This document shows, in pieces, positions 7,901 through 12,644 of a stretch of 12,644 bases of DNA (position 1 is its first letter; every line of letters begins with the position of its first letter). The stretch spans positions 1-12,644 of the forward strand of contig JAEYVB010000047.1 in assembly GCA_023429345.1 (NCBI GenBank), written 5' to 3'. The notes under the pieces are model-generated. The model ran no database searches. It saw only the letters and a program-made list of their open reading frames with translations, and was not told where the DNA came from. The position numbers were made by a program, and so were the translations under genes. The stretch is from Planctomycetota bacterium. Lineage in GTDB: Bacteria > Planctomycetota > Phycisphaerae > Phycisphaerales > UBA1924.

Positions 7901-8036
7901 CCTCCGACACGGGCAACCCCAACGCCCGCGCCTGGTTCAGCACCGAGCGCGACCGGGGAGCGTCCGCGCCGGCCCTCGGGCGGACCTCGATGCGGTGGAC
8001 GCGGGCGGCGTTCGGGGGGGCGGCGGTGCTCGGCAT
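4998..8036 (-). CDS. purL: Phosphoribosylformylglycinamidine synthase, PurS-PurS-PurL fusion
   Basis: A 1012-residue enzyme of purine synthesis that turns FGAR, glutamine-derived ammonia and ATP into FGAM in the cytoplasm. The N-terminus (about 11-165) looks like two PurS-like units: one from VHRIEVRPR to about 82, and one from GGLAVEVHPLPGVMDP to AYFPE. The catalytic PurL core follows: TWSEHCVHKTLKSKVRY at 229-245 with the predicted catalytic H233, VETHNHPSAIEPYGGAATGAGG at 321-342, CGAGGFSSAVGEMG at 512-525, SEAQERM at 552-558, VSGKDSLNNQ at 791-800, and HDVSDGGL at 909-916. The protein ends without a glutaminase domain, so a separate PurQ is expected elsewhere. The length is about that of the large enterobacterial PurL minus its glutaminase. 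A heptanucleotide repeat encodes residues 629-642 in the mid-protein linker. TATGAT ends 5 bases before the ATG, with no Shine-Dalgarno. Confidence 0.95.
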   Translation of the reverse strand: MPSTAAPPNAARVHRIEVRPRAGADAPRSRSVLNQARALGLPVSEVTATRVYLVEADLDEAQVGAVCRRLLADPVVETFALGASEAANGGLAVEVHPLPGVMDPVAQSVRQAIGDLVGVDAGVSSGMRYDLVGATAAQAEELARRALANPVIHAIHTEAYFPERLPRGRAYSFRLTHVRIRDLSDEALAKLSREAHLFLSLEEMRAIQAEYRRVEREPTDIELETLAQTWSEHCVHKTLKSKVRYTSAGPAGGDDPIRWDGRPGHTVHPDGSVTIDNLLKSTVAAATFELIREGVDWTLSVFKDNAGVIAFDEDHAVCIKVETHNHPSAIEPYGGAATGAGGCIRDVIGTGLAARPIANTDVFCVAEPGNWGEGDLPPGTLHPRRILKDVVAGVRDYGNRMGIPTLSGAVYFDDRYVGNPLVFCGCIGLMDRDKIKGAARAGDRIVALGGRTGRDGIHGATFSSAELEGTSADEFSHAVQIGNAIEEKRLLDAILRARDHARGPLFSAITDCGAGGFSSAVGEMGAEIGAEVHLERAPLKYAGLSYTEIWISEAQERMVLAVPPEKIGELKRICDEEHVELADLGEFGTPANEIVLRFHGQEVGRLSTRLLHEGIPQPTREAVWGGPGRRTEHRARSTDQKAPTPGGFGTALTRLLAHPNIASKHWIVRQYDHEVQGNTVVKPLVGGESRGPGDAAVIEPIPGSGRGLAISQGLQTGVGDPALGGDPYLMALAAIDECVRNLVCIGADPDRIAILDNFCWPSCGRPENMGSLVRAAEGCYDGAKAYRTPYVSGKDSLNNQLKYTDPSTGEQKLIEIPPTLLITGMGIVPDLAACTTMDAKRAGHLLIVVGATDPTMGGSHYQRLFGLDALTASHGAAVGGVPRTDLTIGPETAREVAQLIRRGLVASAHDVSDGGLLAAIAEMLIASPGLGATVDLSGVHADPAIAAFSESPSRYVLEVAPANLAAVGEVLGGRAWIRLGTLNDSGRLVWRGGEMDETVDALASAWLAPLDW
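6111..6152. repeat. Imperfect 7-base tandem repeat inside purL
   Basis: On the plus strand, six imperfect heptamers lie in a row: TGCTTTC, TGGTCTG, TGCTCCG, TGCTCTG, TGCTCCG, TTCTCCG. The middle units also form two 14-base copies differing at one base (6121-6134, 6135-6148). In purL they encode a basic, low-complexity linker (RRTEHRARSTDQKA) between the two halves of the enzyme. Confidence 0.85.
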
Positions 8037-8041
8037 GGCCG

Positions 8042-8047
8042 ATCATA
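8042..8047 (-). promoter_or_regulatory. -10 element, leaderless spacing, for purL
   Basis: Read on the minus strand this is TATGAT (five of six consensus bases), ending 5 bases before the purL ATG. There is no Shine-Dalgarno between it and the start, and no clear -35 box. Confidence 0.5.
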
Positions 8048-8110
8048 GGAATCCACGCTCCGCCCCCTTCACCGTCCGCCCTCGCGCCCGCCCGCACCCG
8101 TGATCCGGTG

Positions 8111-8116
8111 TACATT
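8111..8116 (+). promoter_or_regulatory. -10 element for the glycogen synthase gene
   Basis: TACATT ends 9 bases before the ATG at 8126. The intervening GACGGCCTC has no ribosome binding site. The -35 region is not recognisable. Confidence 0.4.
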
Positions 8117-8125
8117 GACGGCCTC

Positions 8126-10039
8126 ATGATCGCCGACACCGGCCCGGGCTCCGAATCCACCGCGCCAAACCTCCCCCGCGCCGCCGCGTCCTACGACCGG
8201 GCGCCGTCGGGCGCTGTGCTGCTCGAGGTCGCGTGGGAGGTCTGCAACCAGGTCGGCGGCATCTACCAGGTCCTCCGCTCCAAGGCCGCCACCATCGGTG
8301 AGCGCTGGAATGACCGCTACTGCCTCATCGGCCCCTACATCGAGAGCAAGGCGGCCGTGGAGTTCGAGCCCGCCCGCCCGGCCGGCTGGATGGGGCGGGC
8401 GATCAAGGCCCTCGCCGCCGAGGGCATCACCGTCCACTACGGCCGCTGGCTCATCCCCGGGAACCCGCGCGTCTTGCTGGTTGAGACGTCGCTGAGCCCG
8501 GACGTCCTCGCCTCGGTCAAGGCCCGCCTGCTCGCGCAACACGGCATCCAGTGCCCCCCCGCCGACGCCCTCGTCGACGGCTCCGTCGCCTTCGGCGAGG
8601 CCGTCCGACGCCTGGTCGAGCGGCTCTCGTACTACTGGTCCGGCCCCGGGGCGGCGGGCGGGCCCAGCAGCGACCGCCCGCTGATCGTCCACTTCCACGA
8701 GTGGCTCGGGAGCATCGCCCTCCCCATGCTCCGGGGGCAGGGCCTACCCGCGGCCCTGGTGTTCACGACGCACGCGACGATCCTCGGACGCTACATCGCC
8801 TCGGGCGACGAGACCTTCTACGACCGCCTCCCCGCCATCGACGCCCCCGCCGAGGCCGCACGCCTCGGCCTCACCGCCCAGTTCCAGGTCGAGCGCGTCT
8901 GCGCGCGCGACGCCCACATCTTCACCACGGTCTCCTCGATCACCGGCGAGGAGTGCGCCCACCTGCTCGGCCGGGCCCCGGACATCGTCACGCCCAACGG
9001 GCTGAACATCGCGCAGTACTACGCCGCGCACCAGATGCAGTTCTGGCACGCCGAGTACAAGGAACGCATCAACCAGTTCGTCATGGGTCACTTCTTCCCC
9101 AGCTATTCGTTCAACCTCGACAAGACGCTCTACGTCTTCACCAGCGGCCGCTTCGAGCCCCGCAACAAGGGCTTCGACCTCTGCCTCGAGTCCATGGCCC
9201 GCCTCAACGCCGAGCTCAAGGCCCGCAACTGGGGCGTCACCGTCGTGTTCTTCATCGTCACCTCCCGCCAGGTGCGCTCGATCAACCCCCTCACCCTCGA
9301 GAAACGCGGCGTCCTCAACGAGCTCCGCCAGGTCTGCCAGAAGATCACCGAGGATGTCGGCGAGAAGCTCTACCGCAACGCCGCCGCCGGCGAGAAGATC
9401 CACCTCGACGACGTCGTCGACGACTATTGGCGCCTCCGCTACAAGCGGACGCAGTACGCCCTCCGCCACCACAGCCTCCCCCTCATCACCACCCACGTGA
9501 TGGACAACGACCACACCGACCCCGTCCTCAACCAGATCCGCTACCTCAGCCTCATCAACAAGGCCGAGGACCCCGTCAAGGTCGTCTACCACCCCGAGTT
9601 CATCAACCCCGCCAACCCCCTCTGGGGCATCGAGTACGAGCAGTTCGTCCGCGGCTGCCACATGGGCATCTTCCCCAGCCTCTACGAGCCCTGGGGCTAC
9701 ACGCCCCTCGAATGCCTCGCCACCGGCGTCCCCGCCATCACCAGCGACCTCGCCGGATTCGGCCGCTTCGCCCTCGAGCACCTCATGGGCCACGAGGAGC
9801 TCGGCCTCACCGTCCTCCGCCGCCGCGGCCGCGGCTTCCACGACGCCGCCGCCGACCTCACCCGCAAGCTTCTCTACTTCTGCGAGCTCCGCCGGCGCGA
9901 CCGCATCGCCCTCCGCAACGCCGTCGAGCGGTTCAGCTGGGAGTTCGACTGGACCCGCCTCGCCCCCGCCTACCACCGGGCCCACGACCTGGCCCTGGAG
10001 CGGCTGCCGCGCCCTGATCTTTCCGGCGGCCGGCCTTGA
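8126..10039 (+). CDS. GT3-type (eukaryote-like) glycogen synthase
   Basis: A 637-residue glycosyltransferase that extends alpha-1,4-glucan chains from a sugar nucleotide, presumably UDP-glucose. It belongs to the family of fungal and animal glycogen synthases (GT3) rather than bacterial GlgA (GT5). Visible family motifs are the N-terminal glycine loop EVAWEVCNQVGGIYQVL at 34-50, HFHEWL at 189-194, FTTHATILGRY at 213-223, VTPNGLN at 288-294, and SGRFEPRNKGFD at 340-351. The donor-site block YEPWGYTPLEC spans 520-530, with the E-x7-E pair E521/E529. Near the end, LRRRDRIALRNAVERFSWEFDW (588-609) resembles the arginine-rich helix that binds glucose-6-phosphate in yeast Gsy2. The start at 8126 precedes a disordered 25-residue lead. 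It diverges from purL by 89 bases. No other glycogen gene is adjacent. Confidence 0.93.
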   Translation: MIADTGPGSESTAPNLPRAAASYDRAPSGAVLLEVAWEVCNQVGGIYQVLRSKAATIGERWNDRYCLIGPYIESKAAVEFEPARPAGWMGRAIKALAAEGITVHYGRWLIPGNPRVLLVETSLSPDVLASVKARLLAQHGIQCPPADALVDGSVAFGEAVRRLVERLSYYWSGPGAAGGPSSDRPLIVHFHEWLGSIALPMLRGQGLPAALVFTTHATILGRYIASGDETFYDRLPAIDAPAEAARLGLTAQFQVERVCARDAHIFTTVSSITGEECAHLLGRAPDIVTPNGLNIAQYYAAHQMQFWHAEYKERINQFVMGHFFPSYSFNLDKTLYVFTSGRFEPRNKGFDLCLESMARLNAELKARNWGVTVVFFIVTSRQVRSINPLTLEKRGVLNELRQVCQKITEDVGEKLYRNAAAGEKIHLDDVVDDYWRLRYKRTQYALRHHSLPLITTHVMDNDHTDPVLNQIRYLSLINKAEDPVKVVYHPEFINPANPLWGIEYEQFVRGCHMGIFPSLYEPWGYTPLECLATGVPAITSDLAGFGRFALEHLMGHEELGLTVLRRRGRGFHDAAADLTRKLLYFCELRRRDRIALRNAVERFSWEFDWTRLAPAYHRAHDLALERLPRPDLSGGRP

Positions 10040-10064
10040 CGATCGTTCAACCATACGGTATAGT
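10036..10064 (+). promoter_or_regulatory. Complete sigma-70 promoter of the arsR-family operon
   Basis: TTGACG (10036-10041), a 17-base spacer and TATAGT (10059-10064) make the best promoter in the window. The -35 overlaps the stop codon of the glycogen synthase gene (TGA at 10037-10039). The -10 ends 7 bases before the repressor's ATG, so the transcript should start at or beside the start codon. Confidence 0.8.
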
Positions 10065-10078
10065 AAACCATATGGTTG
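10048..10078. promoter_or_regulatory. Probable operator: perfect 8-base inverted repeat over the promoter and start codon
   Basis: CAACCATA (10048-10055) and TATGGTTG (10071-10078) are perfect inverted copies 15 bases apart. They straddle the -10 box, and the right arm contains the ATG of the repressor gene. The position is what is expected for autorepression by the ArsR-family protein; binding is inferred. Confidence 0.6.
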
Positions 10079-10428
10079 CAAGTGCCCCCGACCTCGACCG
10101 CGTCTTCCACGCCTTGGCCCATCCCGCCCGGCGCGAGATTATCCGGAGCCTCGCCGCCGGCGAGCGCAATCTCAGCGAGCTCGCCTCCCCGCTCCAGATG
10201 TCGTTCCCGGCGGCCTCCAAGCACGTGCGCGTGCTCGAGGATGCGAAGTTGATCCGCCGCCGGGTCGCCGGCCGCGAGCACATCTGCCGGCTGGAGGCCG
10301 AACCCCTCAAGGAAGCGACCCTCTGGGTCGAGCAGTTCCGGGAGCACTGGGAGCGCAAGTTCCAGGCGCTCGACGCCCTTCTCGACGAGATGAAAGCCCG
10401 GGAGCCCCGCTCCCGGAAACGCCGCTGA
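10072..10428 (+). CDS. ArsR-family winged-helix repressor (SRPBCC-linked, non-metal type)
   Basis: A 118-residue DNA-binding protein. VFHALAHPARREIIRSLAAG (11-30) is the classic ArsR opening. NLSELASPLQMSFPAASKHVRVLEDAKLI (33-61) is the helix-turn-helix, with recognition helix at about 45-56. RRRVAGREHICRLE (62-75) is the wing. It lacks the ELCVCDL-type metal-binding cysteines and has a single Cys (C72), so metal sensing is unlikely. The following gene is an SRPBCC protein 29 bases downstream, a common pairing in which the signal is unknown. The ATG at 10072 is chosen although TTG at 10036 is in frame, because the conserved domain begins right after it and the promoter -10 lies between the two. 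It probably represses its own operon through the inverted repeat at 10048-10078. Confidence 0.93.
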   Translation: MVASAPDLDRVFHALAHPARREIIRSLAAGERNLSELASPLQMSFPAASKHVRVLEDAKLIRRRVAGREHICRLEAEPLKEATLWVEQFREHWERKFQALDALLDEMKAREPRSRKRR

Positions 10429-10457
10429 CACCAGGCACCCAATCAGGAGCACAACCC

Positions 10458-10946
10458 ATGACCGCCAGCCTCGCCGTTTCCACGCCTACCGACACGCGGA
10501 TCGTCATGACCCGGTCGTTCAACGCCCCCCGCCATCTGGTGTGGAAGGCGATGACCGATCCCGAGATGCTTCCGCGATGGATGTTCGCCCCGCCCGGGTG
10601 GACCATGACCACGTGCGAGGGCGATGTCCGCGAGGGCGGCGCCTACCGCTGGGCGTGGACCGACGAAACCGGCCAGCAGGCCCTCCTGATCCACGGCGTC
10701 TACAAGGAGGTCACGCCCCCCGAGCGCATCGTCCACACCGAGATCATGGAGATGGGCTGCGGCGGCCCCATCGGCGAGCTTCTGGCCTCCATCGACCTGA
10801 CCGAGTCGGGCGGCATCACCCGCATGCGCATGACGCTCGACTTCGATACCAAGGAAGCCCGCGATGGCGCGCTCGCCTCCGGCATGGAGCACGGCATGGA
10901 GATCGGCTACAAGCAGCTCGACGCCATGTTTCTGAAGACGGCCTGA
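10458..10946 (+). CDS. SRPBCC (START-like, AHSA1-type) protein
   Basis: A 162-residue protein with the fold of Aha1-C/START proteins, which form a deep hydrophobic pocket for small ligands. The diagnostic parts are TRSFNAPRHLVWKAMTDP (18-35), the PRWM turn, WTMTTCEGDVREGGAYRW (48-65), GVYKEVTPPERIVHTE (80-95), and the C-terminal helix region ending GMEHGMEIGYKQLDAMF (142-158). The ligand is unknown. AGGAG at 10445-10449 ends 8 bases before the ATG. It is the middle gene of a unit with the ArsR-type repressor (29-base gap) and the DUF1801 protein (35-base gap), a grouping seen in many bacteria, and is likely controlled by that repressor. Confidence 0.92.
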   Translation: MTASLAVSTPTDTRIVMTRSFNAPRHLVWKAMTDPEMLPRWMFAPPGWTMTTCEGDVREGGAYRWAWTDETGQQALLIHGVYKEVTPPERIVHTEIMEMGCGGPIGELLASIDLTESGGITRMRMTLDFDTKEARDGALASGMEHGMEIGYKQLDAMFLKTA

Positions 10947-10981
10947 ACCGCTACCCGTGACCATGATCGCGAGGGTGAGCT

Positions 10982-11515
10982 ATGCCCGTGAAGAAGGCCA
11001 AAAAAAAGTCCGTGAAAAAGCCCGCAAGGAAGCCGGTCAAGAAACGGAGGGCGGAGGCCGGAACATCCCCCGGGGCGCCCGAGCACGACGACCCCACATC
11101 CGTCGATGCCCTCCTGGCCGCCCTGGACGATCCCACCAGGTCGCTGCTCCAGAGCATCCGTTCCGCGATCCTCGGATCCGAGAAAGGCATCACCGAGGGG
11201 GTCAAGTGGAACAACCCCAGCTTCTACTGCCGCGGGTGGTTCGCGACCGCGAACGTCCGCCGCCGCGGCCGCGGAGGCGGCAACGCCGCGGGAGTGCTCG
11301 TCGTGGTGCACCACGGGGCCAAGAGCCCCCCCGATGCATCGCCGCGCGAGCACATCCGCGATCCCGCCGGCCTGCTGCAATGGCACGGCAAGGACCGCGC
11401 ATCGATCGCGCTGGAGAGCGAAGCCGACCTCGCCCGGAAACAGGAGCCGTTCCAGCAAGTCATGGCACAGTGGGTCCGGTACCACCGCACGCTGGCGGGG
11501 CCGGGCCGATCCTGA
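10982..11515 (+). CDS. DUF1801 protein with lysine-rich N-terminal tail
   Basis: A 177-residue protein. Residues 4-23 are almost all Lys, Arg, Ala and Pro (KKAKKKSVKKPARKPVKKRR), a tail of the kind that binds nucleic acid nonspecifically. The rest matches DUF1801, a frataxin-like fold of unknown function: LLAALDDPTRSLLQSIRSAI (44-63), EGVKWNNPSFYCRGWFATAN (72-91), and VLVVVHHGAK (104-113). DUF1801 genes often accompany AHSA1-type genes and this one closes that set. GAGGGTGAG sits just before the ATG and is a plausible ribosome binding site. A run of eight A at 11000-11007 lies in codons 7-9 and is a possible slippage site. The stop is followed directly by a GC-rich hairpin. Confidence 0.88.
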   Translation: MPVKKAKKKSVKKPARKPVKKRRAEAGTSPGAPEHDDPTSVDALLAALDDPTRSLLQSIRSAILGSEKGITEGVKWNNPSFYCRGWFATANVRRRGRGGGNAAGVLVVVHHGAKSPPDASPREHIRDPAGLLQWHGKDRASIALESEADLARKQEPFQQVMAQWVRYHRTLAGPGRS

Positions 11516-11545
11516 CGCCCGGCACGAGCGCAAAGAGGCCGGGCG
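11516..11545 (+). terminator. Candidate terminator of the arsR-SRPBCC-DUF1801 unit
   Basis: CGCCCGGC (11516-11523) pairs perfectly with GCCGGGCG (11538-11545) around a 14-base loop, immediately after the DUF1801 stop codon. No T-tract follows. A second possible hairpin uses GGCGCGCC at 11542-11549 and 11559-11566 and overlaps the first by four bases, so the two exclude each other. Confidence 0.4.
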
Positions 11546-11566
11546 CGCCGCGGGGTGTGGCGCGCC

Positions 11567-11575
11567 TGCTATCCT
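11567..11575 (+). promoter_or_regulatory. Extended -10 element, leaderless spacing, for ribonuclease HI
   Basis: TGCTATCCT is an extended -10 (TGn plus TATCCT), ending 7 bases before the GTG start at 11583. Only cytosines lie between, so there is no ribosome binding site. The extended TG would compensate for the absent -35. Confidence 0.55.
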
Positions 11576-11582
11576 CCCCCCC

Positions 11583-12044
11583 GTGTCCGCTCTCCCCCTC
11601 GTCGAGCTCTACACCGACGGAGCCTGCTCCGGCAACCCCGGCCCCGGCGGCTGGGGGTACATCCTCCGCCACCCTGCCACGGGCAAGGAGGTCGAGGCCT
11701 CTGGCGCGGAACTCGTCACCACGAACAACAAGATGGAGCTCCAGGCCGTCATCGAGGGCCTCTCCGCCCTCAAACGCCGCTCCCGCGTCGAGCTCTACTC
11801 CGACTCCCTCTACGTCCTCAAGGGCCTCAAGGAATGGATGGCCTCCTGGAAGGCCAAGGGCTGGAAGACCGCCGACAAGAAGCCCGTCAAAAACCAGGAC
11901 CTCTGGCTCCGCTTGGACGGGCTCATCCAGCAGCACGAGATCAGCTTCCACTGGATCCGCGGCCACAACGAGCACCCCCAGAACGAACGCGCCGACCGCC
12001 TCGCCGTCGCCGCCCGGGAAGCGCTCGTCCAGCATCGACCCTGA
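11583..12044 (+). CDS. rnhA: Ribonuclease HI
   Basis: A 153-residue enzyme that cuts the RNA strand of RNA-DNA hybrids (R-loops, primers). All four catalytic acids are present: D12 in YTDGACSGNPGPGGWG, E52 in NNKMELQAV, D74 in YSDSLYV, and D138 in NERADRLA. The catalytic-loop histidine H128 is in WIRGHN. The basic-handle region KAKGWKTADKKPVKNQDLW (90-108) marks it as the type I enzyme of Escherichia coli style rather than RNase HII. Length is normal. It starts with GTG; there is no nearby in-frame ATG, and the conserved first strand begins six residues later. It appears to have its own promoter, separated from the DUF1801 gene by 67 bases. Confidence 0.96.
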   Translation: MSALPLVELYTDGACSGNPGPGGWGYILRHPATGKEVEASGAELVTTNNKMELQAVIEGLSALKRRSRVELYSDSLYVLKGLKEWMASWKAKGWKTADKKPVKNQDLWLRLDGLIQQHEISFHWIRGHNEHPQNERADRLAVAAREALVQHRP

Positions 12045-12325
12045 CCAACTCGCCCGCGGCGTCCGGTAAGCCGCAAGGCCCGCCCTCGCGCGTGCAGCGG
12101 TGCCCCAAACCGCCCCCGCCGCCGATAACCGCGCGTTCCCCCTCCCCCCGGGTTCCGTCTGTGACGCCTGCGCCGCGTGCGCGCCCGGACCGCGGCGCAG
12201 ACGGCACATCTCCCCGCGGTTCCCCGGCCCACCCGGTCAACCCCTCGGGCGCGAGCGCCGATATCCGTTTGCCCCGGCACCGTTCGGTCCGGGGCGAGAA
12301 GACCCCGCTCCGGAGGTAGTAGCCC
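12045..12325 (+). other. 281-base intergenic region with two stem-loops, upstream of the pilT-like gene
   Basis: No coding sequence is supported. One structure pairs CCGTCT (12155-12160) with AGACGG (12199-12204) and, inside it, GCGCCGCG (12170-12177) with CGCGGCGC (12191-12198), with a 9-base bulge on the left side. A second pairs GCCCCGG (12271-12277) with CCGGGGC (12289-12295), continued by ACC/GGT around a GTTC tetraloop. The second ends 16 bases before the ribosome binding site. Neither is followed by a T-tract, and no confident promoter is visible. Confidence 0.4.
12312..12316 (+). promoter_or_regulatory. Shine-Dalgarno sequence fixing a GTG start
   Basis: GGAGG ends 9 bases before GTG at 12326. 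The resulting N-terminus (VNLHDILKAAHAADASDVHL) matches the usual start of PilT proteins, which supports the GTG. Confidence 0.75.
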
Positions 12326-12644
12326 GTGAACCTGCACGACATCCTCAAGGCCGCCCACGCCGCGGACGCATCCGACGTGCACCTCATCGCCGGGCAGCCC
12401 CCGACCTGCCGCGTCCACCAGGTGATGAGCCCGATGGACTACCCGGTCCTCACCCCCCAGACCGCCCGCTCCATCTTCGAGCAGATGGCCGTCAAGGAGA
12501 CCCAGGAGCTCTTCGAGCGTCAGAAGGACGCCGACTTCTCCTACGAGGTCCCCGGCCTGGCCCGCTACCGCGTCAACGCCCACATGCAGCGCGGCGCCCT
12601 CGGCATCGCCATGCGTGCGATCAAGACCAAGGTCCCGCCCCTCC
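12326..12644 (+). CDS. PilT/PilU-type twitching motility ATPase (5' part, cut by the window edge)
   Basis: The first 106 residues of a PilT-family protein, a hexameric ATPase that retracts type IV pili from the cytoplasmic side. The visible part is the N-terminal PAS-like domain: LHDILKAAHAADASDVHLIAG (3-23, the family's 'ASDlHl..G..P..R' signature, with PPTCRV next), then DADFSYEVPGLARYRVNAHMQRG, which matches the 'DFa.ei.g..RfRvN...qr.g' strand pair. The Walker A, Asp box, Walker B and His box lie outside the window, so PilT cannot be told from PilU and activity cannot be judged. The long upstream region suggests its own transcript with an untranslated leader. Confidence 0.9.
   Translation, partial: MNLHDILKAAHAADASDVHLIAGQPPTCRVHQVMSPMDYPVLTPQTARSIFEQMAVKETQELFERQKDADFSYEVPGLARYRVNAHMQRGALGIAMRAIKTKVPPL

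Noticed and set aside
4983..8048. A 1021-codon open frame on the plus strand, opposite purL
   Set aside because: It lies antisense to a gene with clear enzyme motifs. Its translation is Arg/Pro/His-rich with no recognisable domain, which is typical of the shadow frame created by strong G/C preference at third codon positions.
10036..10071. In-frame TTG start for the ArsR-type repressor
   Set aside because: It would add 12 residues encoded by the promoter and operator. The -10 box lies downstream of that TTG, so the mRNA could not include it.
10957..12069. A 370-codon plus-strand frame across the DUF1801 and ribonuclease HI genes
   Set aside because: It overlaps two recognisable genes in another frame and has an Arg/Pro/Ser-rich translation without domains. 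It is mentioned only as the frame reached by slippage at the A8 run.

Overview
This is a GC-rich, gene-dense chromosomal segment of ordinary bacterial housekeeping and accessory genes, with no phage, insertion sequence, CRISPR array or integrase visible. The best guess for the host is a planctomycete of the Phycisphaerae type. The clues are a tiny Cys4 zinc-ribbon plus membrane-helix protein of a style common there, a eukaryote-type (GT3) glycogen synthase, a PurS-PurS-PurL fusion without glutaminase, and a PilT-type ATPase. No ribosomal RNA or other definitive marker is present, so the host call is an inference.

Layout. From the left: the 3' end of an unrecognised gene; a CAT-anticodon tRNA; a convergent zinc-ribbon membrane protein; a divergent MazG-like pyrophosphohydrolase whose stop codon overlaps the stop of a convergent 162-residue protein of unknown function; then an orphan NtrC-type, sigma-54-dependent response regulator. 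After a 223-base gap that could be a structured leader comes a secreted 362-residue protein made of three degenerate repeats. A strong hairpin terminator separates it from a convergent purL-lipoprotein unit on the minus strand. Divergent from purL is the GT3 glycogen synthase. Next is a three-gene unit: ArsR-family repressor, SRPBCC/AHSA1 protein and DUF1801 protein. It is followed by ribonuclease HI, a 281-base structured gap, and the 5' part of a pilT-like gene cut by the window edge.

How the genes work together. Most genes are unrelated to their neighbours. The ArsR-SRPBCC-DUF1801 set is the clearest operon: its promoter lies inside an 8-base inverted repeat that also covers the repressor's start codon, suggesting autoregulation. 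purL and the DUF3568-like lipoprotein are spaced like an operon but share no obvious function.

The most striking global pattern is in the gene starts. Seven genes that begin a transcription unit have a sigma-70-like -10 hexamer (TAnnnT) ending only 5 to 9 bases before the start codon and no Shine-Dalgarno sequence, as expected of leaderless mRNAs. Genes inside operons, and the two genes behind long upstream gaps, have clear or plausible Shine-Dalgarno sequences instead. Other points of interest are the novel NPYG/DKWDTG repeat protein, a heptanucleotide repeat inside purL, and an unusual insertion in the receiver domain of the response regulator.
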